This document shows positions 33,324 through 44,400 of a stretch of DNA of 64,000 nucleotides, one piece after another; the first letter of the stretch is position 1, and every line of letters begins with the position of its first letter. A program made the translations under genes and the position numbers. Under the pieces are notes generated by a model that was given only the letters and a program-made list of their open reading frames with translations, did no database searches and had not been told where the DNA came from. Origin of the DNA: Thermothielavioides terrestris NRRL 8126 (lineage: Eukaryota > Ascomycota > Sordariomycetes > Sordariales > Chaetomiaceae); NCBI RefSeq assembly GCF_000226115.1, contig NC_016457.1, positions 620,001 to 684,000 of the forward strand, in the 5' to 3' direction.

Positions 33324-34774
33324 GCTGGAGAGGGAACAGTCTTTGGCTGGGAGGGCATGACGAGTGATGATGACGGTTGCGAACGGATCTTTTGCGGGAT
33401 CTTTTCGATATCGGTGCCTTGTGTCGTATCGGGGCAGGTTTTTGGGATAATTCGAAGCCATTGTTTAAAACCCTTGTCCGGGCTTGCCCGTGGTCTTTGA
33501 AAGGAGCCGAGAACATGACTCTCTATGTCAACCCTAACCCTACATCTTTCCCCTGAAAACGGCAGCATTCTCAGCACAGAGCAGGTACACCGGTGATGAG
33601 ATGGTGTACACCGTCTGCGAGGACTCGCGGTCATGTGGCAGACCGCGTTCTGGCCGCTGGGTGGCGTTCTCTTTCTTGCTCATGCATGATGTGGTGTCCT
33701 GCAAGTTGAACGTACTGCGTCCCCCTGACGCAGCGCCCGAGTCACCGGGCCAACCTGGCCGTACTTGTTGACTGCAATGCCCGCAGGTCATCCGGGCTTC
33801 CAGAAATGTGATGGAAATTCGGAGTTTGCCCGTGAATTGGAAACTGCTGGGAGAGAGACCCGGTGAGCCTTTACCTAGGAGTGAAATGTCGCCGGATTCC
33901 TGCGAGATGGAATACGGACATGCCCGTCTGGAATCACTCAAGGTATTGTTTACGGCAGTTGTGAGTTGACCTTGTTTGTTGACCTTACGGGCTCCGTGTT
34001 CCATCCTGTCCCCGTAGTCCCGAAGCACTTATGATGTGATGCGCAAGTACAATCCTGAGCAGCGCCTATGATGGCCGCTCTATGATTTCAACCTCCCGTC
34101 CCTTCACACCCGAAAATCAACAAATACCCCCAGGGATTTACGTACCTTCCCCCGCCAACCGCCACCCATCGGAGCTCCCACACTCTCCGTCCCTGCGTGC
34201 TGCATCTGCATATGCGGAATACCACCGGGAAAGTAGAAAACAATGATCTCATGGCCGGTGCCTGCATCGGCTTCCGGCGGCTGCATCTGCAGCCGCCGGC
34301 GTTCCTGTTAGGGCAGGCACAACATGCCGAGGCGGTGCAATGCTGCCACATGAGCTCCTAGGATGAGACTCGCCCCTTCCCCGTGGGCACTATAAATGCA
34401 TGGCTTGGGTAGCCAAAGCGTTATCCCATTCTCATCGCCAATCCAAACTGCTTCCTTCAAGCCTTCCAGCGGAAGTCTGTCGCACTCCCAGCCAGCCCAG
34501 CCAGCCGCTCGTCAACCAGCAGCCAGCCATTTTGGGTACTCTGTGCATATCGTCTCTCCCACAGACTTACGGCATCTCTTGTTCATCTCGGCGTTCGTCC
34601 TGAGCGCCAGAGCGTTGTTTTGGGATCGACCGTCGACGAGAAGCGAGTCCATCTGCGACGCCGCCCCCGTTGCCGCCATCCTGCCGCACCATCCATCGCC
34701 TGGATCTCAATTGCTCCCTTCTCTCAAGAACCCGCTATCGACAAGATCGCACGCCTCGTTACGAACCTGACAAG
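33324..34774. other. Intergenic region upstream of the 691-residue hypothetical protein
   Basis: It holds the AIM24 gene's 3' flank and the promoter and long 5' leader of the next gene. A TATA-like element lies at 34391-34397. No other gene is supported. Confidence 0.5.
34391..34397 (+). promoter_or_regulatory. Candidate TATA box of the 691-residue hypothetical gene
   Basis: TATAAAT lies about 380 bp upstream of the ATG at 34775. The implied leader of roughly 350 nt is long and might contain an untranslated intron. Confidence 0.35.
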
Positions 34775-36850
34775 ATGGCAGGATACGTCAAACAGACCTC
34801 TTCTGCCGGAAAGGCAGCCCGCACAATTCTGTGTGGCCTGAAGATCAACACCAGCCCGCTAGACACGGCCCAACCAGACGCAAAGTCCCCGGCCATGGCG
34901 TCGACCGACTGGCGCAGGAGAGCGGCCGCCGTCTCAGCTCCAGAGACAAGTGCGAAGAAGCCCCTGCAACGCAGCAAGGAGAGTTGCGATGGAAGCTACG
35001 ACCAACCTTCACAGTTCCGCCTTCGCCTGGATAAGTCATTCTCGGGTCTTGATCAGTACCGCCATACCAAAAAGAGGCAGGCGCCGTGGGAAGCGGCACT
35101 CTCCGCTCCCGCGTGGCCGATGTCTCCTTCATCGCCATCAGTATCCGCGGATGAGCGCCACAACGTGATCAATATCCGACTATGGAGCGTCAACCCTATC
35201 ACCACGAGTGTGAATGGCGAAGACATCGCGATTCCCAACCGCTTTGCTCTCGATATCGTCCCCGTTCACCCTGACGCTCCGGGCTTTGTGGTGGGAGAAC
35301 TGCGGCCCCTCAACGGCTCAGTCACCTCATTTCGCACGTCATCGGAGGACTCTGAGAAGCTTCTGGCTGAGCTTCGAGGGCTGGTGGGCTGTCCTCAATG
35401 CGGCTGTGCTTTGGCAAATCCGACTTCGAATGAGCAGCACGGCTTCTCCCCGCCTGCCCGGCCGCGAGACGTGACAGATGCCACCATCTCCAGCGCTTTC
35501 GGATCCTCCCAGTCAGACACCGAGACGCATTCTCGTCAGGAGCGGATGGAGCCTCCGAACGACGAAGAGAGGCGCTTCCAAACCTTGCTCAAACGACTCC
35601 AACAACCACCTTCGACCCGCAGAATTGGCGGTATGGCATCGAACTCTCGGCCGTTCGTCGATCCCGCAATCGTCGCCATGAAGGTCAAGGAGACTGCTGG
35701 TAATCGCCAAAGCAACGAAGCCACCAACAACTGCGAGGCCCTCCACCTCGACAACAGGGGTGGTGAGCTGCAGCCGCAGTCTGCGGACTCTGGCTACGCC
35801 TCCAACTCCAGTGGAAACAGCTCCAGTGACCGTTCAGCCGCTTTGGGTGCCAGTCCCCTGAACGGGCCCATTAGCACGCCCAAGGAGCCATTGGCGGGCA
35901 GTGATCGAGTCAAGACGTTGAATCCGACTGCCGCCGAATTCAAGTCGACGCGCCAAGACGATGTCGTTCGATGCCTTTCACCGAAGAAGTTCTCTCGGCC
36001 GCCGCTTACCAACATTTTTCCGAACGTCATCCCCAGTCATCCGCCACTCGCACAACCCGTGGTACACGAGAGCGCTCTTCCTCTGCTGTCTCCGGCCGGC
36101 GGTGGCTCTACTGTTCCAGGACACGGTTCTTTGGGCGGCGTTGAGAACTGGCCTACGATCGGCAGCGCCGTCTTCGCCGAGTCGTTGCGGTACGTTCGGC
36201 CGGGGGCCATGAATGGCATTGTCCCCAATGGACTTGCTTCGATCAGCACGCCGCCGCAGCATATCATTGCTCCCGCACAACTGGGCGTCGCCTCAATGAA
36301 TGGCCCGGCATTGGAAGCGAACCTGCCTCTTACCAGCGTTTTCCACACTTTCCCACCGGCCCCGGCAAGCTCCCTGCCTGCTTATGCGCATACTCAAGCA
36401 GCAGGACTCCACTCATTCCTGCCTGGAACTGTACCCCTTGGAAGGCTGCCCCAGCAACAAGCCGGGCACGTGGTCAACGGCAAGCCGAGCAGGCCGTACT
36501 TCCCTGTAACCACGAAGCCACGCGACCACGATCCAGTCAAGCAGCAGTTATACGAGGCTTACCTGGAGTGGCGCAAGGCCAACGAGCCTGGGTACCACCT
36601 AAAGTGCAAGATGCGCCAGGCCCAGCGCGTGATGCGGCAGTACCAGCTCCAGCAGGACAAGTCGGCCAGCCGGGAGCCCGCCGGCTGGAAGGCCGTTAAG
36701 GAGCAGGCCAAGGCGGCCGTGGGCGCCGCGGCAGCCGCGGCGGCAGCGGAAAAGAGGCGCCAGCAGGAGTCTGTGAGGGAGGAGCTGAGAGTCAAGGTCA
36801 AGGAGCTGAGCCAGAACTCTAAGAAGGGAAGTGGCGAGGGCAAGCAGTGA
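34775..36850 (+). CDS. Hypothetical protein, 691 residues, low-complexity with conserved-looking C-terminal segment
   Basis: I do not recognise a family. It is a single uninterrupted exon starting MAGYVKQTSSAGKAARTIL; the frame is open further upstream, but without an ATG. Most of the protein is Ser/Pro/Asn-rich and probably disordered. Features seen: a short hydrophobic/charged block around 120-170 (NVINIRLWSVNPITTSVNGE, RFALDIVPVHPDAPGFVVGE), a CPQCGC cluster at residues 206-211, Ser/Asn-rich NSSGNSSSDRSAALG in the middle, and a C-terminal block RPYFPVTTKPRDHDPVKQQL followed by LYEAYLEWRKANEPGYHLKC. The extreme C-terminus is a charged, Ala-rich likely helix ([20 protein letters not shown]). 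No signal peptide or membrane span. Length, GC-rich coding and absence of stops over 2 kb support a real gene. A nuclear or regulatory role is only a guess. Confidence 0.8.
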   Translation: MAGYVKQTSSAGKAARTILCGLKINTSPLDTAQPDAKSPAMASTDWRRRAAAVSAPETSAKKPLQRSKESCDGSYDQPSQFRLRLDKSFSGLDQYRHTKKRQAPWEAALSAPAWPMSPSSPSVSADERHNVINIRLWSVNPITTSVNGEDIAIPNRFALDIVPVHPDAPGFVVGELRPLNGSVTSFRTSSEDSEKLLAELRGLVGCPQCGCALANPTSNEQHGFSPPARPRDVTDATISSAFGSSQSDTETHSRQERMEPPNDEERRFQTLLKRLQQPPSTRRIGGMASNSRPFVDPAIVAMKVKETAGNRQSNEATNNCEALHLDNRGGELQPQSADSGYASNSSGNSSSDRSAALGASPLNGPISTPKEPLAGSDRVKTLNPTAAEFKSTRQDDVVRCLSPKKFSRPPLTNIFPNVIPSHPPLAQPVVHESALPLLSPAGGGSTVPGHGSLGGVENWPTIGSAVFAESLRYVRPGAMNGIVPNGLASISTPPQHIIAPAQLGVASMNGPALEANLPLTSVFHTFPPAPASSLPAYAHTQAAGLHSFLPGTVPLGRLPQQQAGHVVNGKPSRPYFPVTTKPRDHDPVKQQLYEAYLEWRKANEPGYHLKCKMRQAQRVMRQYQLQQDKSASREPAGWKAVKEQAKAAVGAAAAAAAAEKRRQQESVREELRVKVKELSQNSKKGSGEGKQ

Positions 36851-37374
36851 AGGCCAGAGGGACGCGGGGAAGCGAGCCGAGAGTTGGCTTACAGTGGACG
36901 CATTGTGCCACCTCTTTGCTCGACGAGACTGAGTCTTCGGCGGCCTCTGATCCTAGATTGCATCGGTTAGGGGTTGGACCTGGGACTACATCACGGATGT
37001 TTTATATGGTTGCTTTTGTTACCAAGGTTGTAGAGTACGGGGCTCGTTTGCAGGCAGGGGCTTGGTAAGCATGGGCTTATCACAGGGGTGTCACTCCCCT
37101 TGGAGCCGGCTGGCCTCTTCTTCCTCTCCTCTTTTTTGCCTTGTTGTTTTTACTTTCTTTGTTTCCTTCTTTTCTCCCGTCTTTCTTAGCTCTCTAGCCG
37201 CTTCATGGATATTTGTCAGGTCGTTGGCTAGGTATCCCAACGGCAGTGCAGCCATCGGCTTCGGATCAGGCATCGTTAGTACATAGCCGCAGCATAGGAC
37301 AATGAATGAAACTTTGGCGAGTTTACAGCATCGTTGATGTGGTTATGTGTTCTTCATGGCTGTTGGTGCTGAAT

Positions 37375-37453
37375 GGAGATGATATGAAGTGTGTTATGTA
37401 TCGGTAGAGCGAAGGATAGATTTATTATAGAACGGAGATGATATGAAGTGTGT
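37375..37453. repeat. Imperfect direct duplication, period 59 bp
   Basis: GGAGATGATATGAAGTGTGT occurs at 37375-37394 and again at 37434-37453. The sequence after each copy is also related (GTATCGGT...GGATAGA versus GTATCAGT...GGACAGA), so the whole unit was probably duplicated. Confidence 0.8.
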
Positions 37454-38689
37454 CTGTATCAGTTTGAGAGCACAGGACAGATCTGTTGCATGCACTAAGT
37501 AATTGTCAGGGAGAGAGAGTCTGGTATGACTGCTGGGCGGCTCGGTGTAGGTGATTCCTGGCTTTGGATTCTGTATGTCGAAGTTGATTCCTTCACTGCT
37601 GGACAATGTGTCTGAGCGAGCGTTGAAACCGCCCGGACTTGTCTGTGGATATGAAACTTGGTAACTCCCTTTACCTTGCCCCGGGCCTTGCATATGTCGT
37701 ATTAAGGGTACTTTATCTACTGCGTAGCCAGGTACTACCTGGTAGCTGCCCAGAAGGTAATTGGAATCACTCAGCACTGGGCCGGCAAAGTCACAGTGGG
37801 ATGTGACGCTCTTTGCCGGCTGACGGGGAAATAAGGGATAGCAAGCAATCAATGCCTTGGGGATGGCAGATTGGGAGCGGAAGGGGCACACATGCAACTA
37901 CTGGACTTGGACCCTGGATCCGCGAGGAGACGACCTGGCAGACCGTGGCTGGCTCGATCTCGGACGTGTATATGTCGTAACCTGTTTATGTTATTCTTAT
38001 CCAAGACACGTACCGGATGGAGTTGGGTGCTGCGCTAAAGAGTAAAGGGTGAAGGGTGAGGGGGTGAAGGGGTAGAAAGAGATAAAGAGACGGCACTGTC
38101 TGCCGTCAGCGGCGACGGACGCTGAGGTGAGTGGGGTGGATAAATGAAGAACCTGAAAGAGATATGACGCCGTTGCACAGCGTGATCACTTCGTCTGTGA
38201 TGAATAGCTAGTTGAGAGTCAATGTTTGCCTGTTTGTTTCTTTCGTAGGAGGGAAAACCAGCAGAGGTAGCTAATTGAGGGTAGTAGTTAATGGGGCTGA
38301 TTGCAGAGTGCGGGATCGCATATCATCAAGCCTTCATAGACCAAGCGGGAACGTCCAGGTAGGTGAGTCTACTCAGTTGAAAGCTTGGAAGTTGGGCGGT
38401 GAAAGGCAAGATCTGATTGCTCCCTAGCTACATCACAGGGAAACGTCCAATGTTCCAATTACATATAAATACAAGGTTAGACTACAATGGTCCAAAGCCG
38501 ACATTTCCCATTTCCGATGCAAAGTAAGGGATCCGTGACGAGTCACATATGTCCCTGGGAGAGTTCCGAATTCCCTTCATCCCAATGCAAATCAGTGCGC
38601 TATGCATCCCAGTGCCAACGCCATCGCCCCGTGTGCGCGAGAGGCAGGCTATGTTCCCAAGCCCTCTGTTGTCCCCTAGTGACCCAAAG

Positions 38690-38757
38690 CCTTTTTGGCC
38701 AGTGCAAACTCCGAGTTATGATGCCATTTTTGGCCAGCGCAAATCCGGAGTTATGAT
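38690..38757. repeat. Imperfect tandem duplication, period about 36 bp, next to an A-run
   Basis: TTTTTGGCCAGTGCAAACTC with its continuation GAGTTATGAT is repeated as TTTTTGGCCAGCGCAAATCC plus GAGTTATGAT. The second copy is followed within about 15 bp by a run of roughly 18 A residues. Confidence 0.8.
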
Positions 38758-38917
38758 AAAGGAAAAAAGAAAGAAAAAAAAAAAAAAAAAAGCGACTCGT
38801 CTCGTCGTTTTCTCATCACGTCATTCATTCATTCACTCATGTTTTCTTCCCCGTTAACAACGCGGGAAGCATCCACACTCCAGCTGCCGCGCCGCTCTCG
38901 CTGCGCCGGGAGCCCGA

Positions 38918-41482
38918 TCAGTCCTCAATGAGGGGCCACCCGGCAGGCATGTAGCGCGGTGTGTGGTTCAACTGGACCTCAACTGTCTCGGCCAGCTGGA
39001 CGGCCCTGTCCCAGGCGACGCCGCGCAGCACGTCCTGATGAATGACTTGGACGCGGGGGTGCTTGATCAGCTTCATGATGAACTCGTCGACGCCAGCCCA
39101 CGGGCCCGGGTACACGGCCACGGTGTGCAGGCTGGGGAAAGAGTCCAGCCAGTCGATGAAGGGCTGGCCGTCGAAGAGGTCGGGGGGGTTCCAGGGGTCG
39201 TCTGGGTAGCGGAGGCAGTTGAAGTCGCGGAGGCCCAGGGTGTGGAGGTTGGGGGAGACGACGTAGTCGAGGTGCACCTTGGGTTGAAAAGGCACACGTT
39301 CGTGCCCCCCGCCTTCCTCATCGGGGAACAACAGAAACGGCTCGGCGGCCAACTCGAGAACCTTCAAGGCGCCCGACTTTGCCGCTGGTTCCAGAATCTG
39401 CCGCAGGCCGCTGCGCGTGAGAAGTTGCGTCGTGCAGCGAAACACCTCCAGGTTGGGCATGGGTGTGACAGGGAGTGGGCCATCGGGGTTGTCGGGGTGC
39501 GGCGCCGAATCTACGGCGAACAAGACGTTGTGCGCAACCGCAGGGTCATGGCAGAGGATCTCTATGGATCGCATGTTGCTGGTCAATGGAGGTAGGGCGC
39601 TAAATTCTTTATAAGCGGCAAAGATTCCATTAACTGAGAGGAGCACGCGCGGACCGAGCACGAGCGTGTTGAGGGAGGGCCAGAGGTCGTCTTTGCAGGT
39701 TGCGGCTGCATCATCCTCGTTCAAGCGAAGCAACTCGTCGTCGTCCTCTGCAAACCACTGGATGGTAAACCCGTCAAGGAAGAATTGTTCCAGTCTTGGT
39801 GTGGCCTTCACGATGGGTTTCTGTATCGGCTGGTTAGCTCTGGCCACGACGGAGAATGGACGAGAGGAGCCGATCCACGCGTTACCATTTCAATAACCCC
39901 CCTTTGGTGGTGGCTCTTGGTCAGGTGTCCCAGGGTAACGCGGAGCTTCCTCAGTCTTGGGAGAAAGACGGAACCGAGCGTGTTGTTCACCTCGAAATCC
40001 GTGCCGACGAGATCAAGCACTTCAAGAGTGTTGCAGGTGAGATCGAGGAGCTTCTTGACAGGGCGCTGATTGTAAAAGTAGACGAGGGTGAGCTGAGTAA
40101 GGCTCGCGCCAGGCGCCTGCCTCAACTGGAAGTCAAGCCCGGGCAGCTCCGAGGGTCGGGGCAGGGCGGTGAGGTACAGCCTCTGCAGTCTGGGCAGGCC
40201 GTAGAATATCGTGCTGATCTTGGAGCCGTTCAGTGAGAACGAAGAGGACTCGTAGACCACAAAGGTCCTAATCTCCTGATGCTGCTGCAGGAACTTGGCC
40301 AGGAAGCGACCGGGATTTCTCGGGCGGTTGAGTCTCAGGTCTTCCCAGAGCACTGAATCGCGCCGCACCAGCTGGTTCCATCGCTTGCTGACAGAGAGGC
40401 ATTTGCTTCAGTTCTGCAGTTAGTAAAGGGAAGCAAGCGGGCAGACGTGAAAAGGCGAGGGCAGGGTTGGTTGTTGCCTACATGAGACTCGTGATGTCAA
40501 GATGCGAGAATATAAGGGTCAGCACTTCGGCTGGAAACCATTCGACGGGGTCTCTCCGAGCCTCCTTAATCTTGAGCCGGTGGGCTATGTCCTGGAGGAT
40601 GAACTAGCAGCGAGCAGGTCAGCAGACGGGTCTCATGATGGGTGAAGATAGGTCAAGGGGAGTAGACGGCTCACATAGTAAGGGCCTCTGGGACGGGTGC
40701 GGGAGCGCGACGTGTTGTAGAGGCCAGTCCTCACGAGAGAGCGGAGGAGCTCCCGGAGCGCATCGGCGGAGGGCAGGCTCGCAACTTTGAGGAGGCCGGA
40801 CATGGCGCGGGCGGCAGGCGAATGCTCGGGCGCGATCAGCAGCTGATGTATGATGCGAGCAGCGCGGCAGTAGCCCTGTCAGGACGCAAGCGGTCAGCCA
40901 GCGGGCTCAGGCATCCCATCCGCACCCATGCAAGTAAACTTACAACGGCGCAGGCGGGGTCGAGACGGATGGTTCCAAGAGCGGTCGAGAGAGCGTTGAC
41001 ATGCTGGTCGGCCTTGTTGAGGCATTCGGCGAGCGCATCGAGAGCCACGGCGTGGAGTATACGGGGGCAAGACGGCCAAGAATAACCGCACGAACAGGGC
41101 TGGCTAGCCAGTTGGCACAAGGCCTTTGGGTGCTCTGGGTCCTCGCTCTGCAGGGCAGCGATGAACTGGGAGATGTGGCACGCTTTGTCTTTGCCGTGGC
41201 GAGCCATTCCATTGCTGGTGGCAGCAGCAGAATCGCTCGGGGCCATGCACGGGCAGAGGCTCACGGTCTAGCCACGGCGTTATCGTCAGCGACTCCAATC
41301 AAACTGCGGCCCAGTGAAGGGGAACGTACTTCGAAGATGACGTGAAGAGCCTCGGAGTATTCGTGAGAGTCCATCAGGCCGTGAGCCTTGGTGATGCCGT
41401 CCCTCATCGCAACGTCCCGCTCATCGTAGTCCGCGGTGGCATCCCACAGGGCGGCCAGGACGGGGCGAATAGGCGCAGCCAT
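38918..41482 (-). CDS. TPR / F-box / leucine-rich-repeat-like protein (Pof3-like architecture)
   Basis: Probable substrate adaptor of an SCF ubiquitin ligase. Exons are 41482-41330, 41267-40944, 40875-40675, 40603-40482, 40405-39886 and 39820-38918 (740 residues; introns 62, 68, 71, 76 and 65 nt). Residues ~20-170 contain TPR-like helices (KAHGLMDSHEYSEALHVIFE; ALDALAECLNKADQHVNALS; DPACAVGYCRAARIIHQLLI). The F-box is at about 244-285: DPVEWFPAEVLTLIFSHLDI, then TSLIKCLSVSKRWNQLV, joined across exons 4 and 5 by an acceptor that skips a nearer CAG and uses CTGAAG after a CTAAC branch point. The rest is LRR-like (LPRLQRLYLTALPRPSELPG, LTQLTLVYFYNQRPVKKLLD, LEVLDLVG, SPNLHTLGLRDFNCLRYPDD). This order matches fission yeast Pof3; orthology is inferred. 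Both the F-box and the phase continuity support the model. Confidence 0.87.
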
Positions 41483-44400
41483 GGCGCCGCTCTTGAAGGA
41501 GAGAGGAGAATAGAAAAGAGGAGAGGAAAAGGAGTGTATCGCCGGGCTTGCTCCAAGCCAGGTAGCTACTTTGCTGTCCTTGGTCGCTTCTCTGGGAAAG
41601 AAAAAGAAGAACACAACGGGCGACTCCTCAGTCGAAAGGTCGAACGAAAGGTCGAAATTGCAAGTATGGGGGGAAGGGGAGAAAAGGTTGGAGGAGCGAC
41701 TGCTAAGAGTTGGGTGGCTCACAAATCGGCTGGGAAATTCGACCTTGATCCATTGTTGTCTTCTTCCCAAGCACACCTTTTGCTCTCTCCCATGCTGGCA
41801 ACCACTGGCAAGCAGCTGTAATTCACACCGGGCGTGCCAATCTTGACGCGCTGGAGCGCGTCGCAGGCCCGCAAGATAGCGATAACGATAAGGTAGCGAG
41901 AACGAAGACGAAGACGACGATACCTAGTGAGGCCAGGATCACGTGAGATGGCGTCTCGGTGGTTTGTCGTCTGATGCCCCTTTGCCCCTGAAGTCCATGT
42001 GAGCAGGGTTGGGGTTGGGACTGCCGCTCAGTTGCCCCTGAGAATTGAACATAACAAAAGCCAGTGAGTGATGGGGCATGGAGATGCAGCCTTTAACTTG
42101 TATATATGTGTAGTGACTTAGACTCGCTGACCATCTCTATATGGAGTCCGTCCCTCTTTGCACCGTAGCGTGGGACTTGGAAGTCACCATCTGCTCTCTC
42201 GTTCTTGTCCCGATTTTCAATTGCCTTCCCTCCCCCCCTTTTTGTGTCCAACCGAAATGGGTTGGCGACTTCAAAGGGCTGATGTCTTGCATGCTTGTTT
42301 ACATGTTTGGGTTACCGGGTGTACGGAGTTACAGACGGAAACTAGTATAACAGACAAAGAGCAAACCCCCTTCGATAAGATGGTCGAGTAACCTCTCGGT
42401 TGTCATTAATGTCACAGATGCCATGAGTGTACACACAACTTTAGTAGCCAGACATCTGCATGTAACGCACCATCGGATGCCCTTGGCCGCGCGAACCGGC
42501 TCCTCCGAATGCCCATCGGACCCCGTGTTTCAAGAGCCGCGCAGCCGCACCCTCCATCCTGTATTCGGTAGGTAGTACGGAATACAGTACAGCCGACTAC
42601 CGCATGCGTTCTTGTATACGCTAGGTACCCGACTCGGATTCAACGTCATAGCCCACCCTCTCATGCACTGCACCTCACCACCACGGCACACAGCACAGCC
42701 AAAAGCCGTGCCGTTCCGTCACCTCTAGCTGAACGCTCTCATAGGTATGTACCCCGAGCCGAGGACCTGCGCTACCCACCCACATGGCGCATCGCACATC
42801 GCACATCGCATTGCACCGCATTGCGCCGCATTGCATTTCCTTCAGTTACACCCTCACAGACTTACAGCGTTGCCCCTCCCCCCGTTCCCCCGCCCCACGC
42901 ACACCGCACCTCACGCAACAGACACGTGTGCAGATTCCTTCTAGAACAGGTCGTGTAACAACAAGAGAAAACCTGAGTGTCCCGAAATGGAATGGCCGAG
43001 CCCGGCTGCGCTGCACAAACACGCTGCCGATGCGAAACAACCCAATCTGTCCACTCCCAGGCCATAAATACTCGCGAAGTATTGTGCTACAGTAAGGTCG
43101 TAGGGAGGCAGAGCAAGGAAAAGCAAAGGGGAAAGATAAGGGAAAATGGGAAAATGGGAACAAGGAGAGCGAGTGAGGCTGACGTGGACTTCGGAGGAAA
43201 GGGGATCCCGAAGCGAACGTCGTCCGCAAGGTAAACTACCTTAGCTAAGTACGACGTAGTGTCGCCGACAACTCGATCCTAAATTACTCTCGGTGTATAC
43301 AGGCGACGACGCGCAGCGGCGCGAAAGCAAGCCCAGGGCCTTGGCCGACGAGATCGATCGGTGGTTGTTGCAGTGCCCTCCTGTCGGGAGAGCTAAAGCC
43401 AAAGGGGGAAGGGAGGAGGGGTGGTGGTCAACGTGTTTGGTTGTTGTGTATAGTGGAGATTCGCTTCCTTCCCCCTGCTGTCCGATCCCGCGCACCAGTG
43501 GATGACGCACCCGCACTGTCGGGACGGCCGGAATCTTGATCACTGCTCCGGTCGCATGGGAAAGCACATGCAGCAGCAGCAGCAGCGACCGCGTGACCTG
43601 CTGCGGGATGCAGGGCGTTGGGTTGCACTGCCGACCGTGCCGGCAGGGTGTCAGCAAGCAGTGGAAAGCTGCCATCATCCCGTGGGACCGTAAGTCATCT
43701 TTGGTTGCACAAGCAAGGGGGGGAAAGAAAGATAGAAAGAAAGAAGAAGAAGAAGAAGAAGAGAAGGCGGCTCGCTTGGTATGGGGCTGGAGGTGAGAAG
43801 AGATGGGATGAGAATGGGAATGACTGCTTCAACTGCTTCGTGGTAGACCGAGCAGGGGCTGGCGGCGCCCTGCGGCGGCGGCGCTATCGGTAGTTAGCGC
43901 TCCCGCGAGCTGGTGGCGTTCGGGTGGTCACCGGCCCAACATCCATGATGGCGGGAGGCCGCACGCCATCGCAGCTCCGGGTGGAGAGCTCTTGTGCCGG
44001 ATAGTTTCTTGACGCTGCATCCGCGGGGGCCGGCGACGTCGTCGTCCCCTGTTCTCCGTTTCTTCTGTTCCCTTGCATTTCTAAGCTGGCCTACCCACAC
44101 GTTATCCGAACAGAACATACCCTGAATAATCCACCGGTCCGGAATTACCAAGCATCTCTGTGTACATGTTCTCGCACGCCGCCGCGAGCGGGCAGACAGA
44201 GCCGAAACAAGGTCGCTGTGGAGGCGGAGGTGGTGGGAGATGGAGACTGACCGTTGCCAGAAAGAAAATCCCCATTTTGGTTCAGAATTCGCCCCTCTAT
44301 TTTTATCGTCCCAGGCACCCGGGACGCCTGATTGGCGGCTGCCGCAGCCCCGTTAAGGTGCTGACCTCCTCTCAACGGCTGAGAAATCACGACTCCCCCC

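Larger units (their letters stand above)
36851..38917. other. Convergent intergenic region with two local duplications
   Basis: It separates two converging genes and should hold both 3' UTRs. It contains a 59-bp-period duplication (37375-37453), a CCAGGTAcTACCTGG inverted repeat (37728-37742), a 36-bp-period duplication (38690-38757) and an A-run (38771-38790). A 167-codon minus-strand frame at 37394-37897 has no recognisable motif. Confidence 0.55.

Noticed and set aside
42783..42838. Short regularly spaced repeats considered as a CRISPR array
   Set aside because: Units are 9-11 bp, contiguous and degenerate with no unique spacers, and the genome is eukaryotic.
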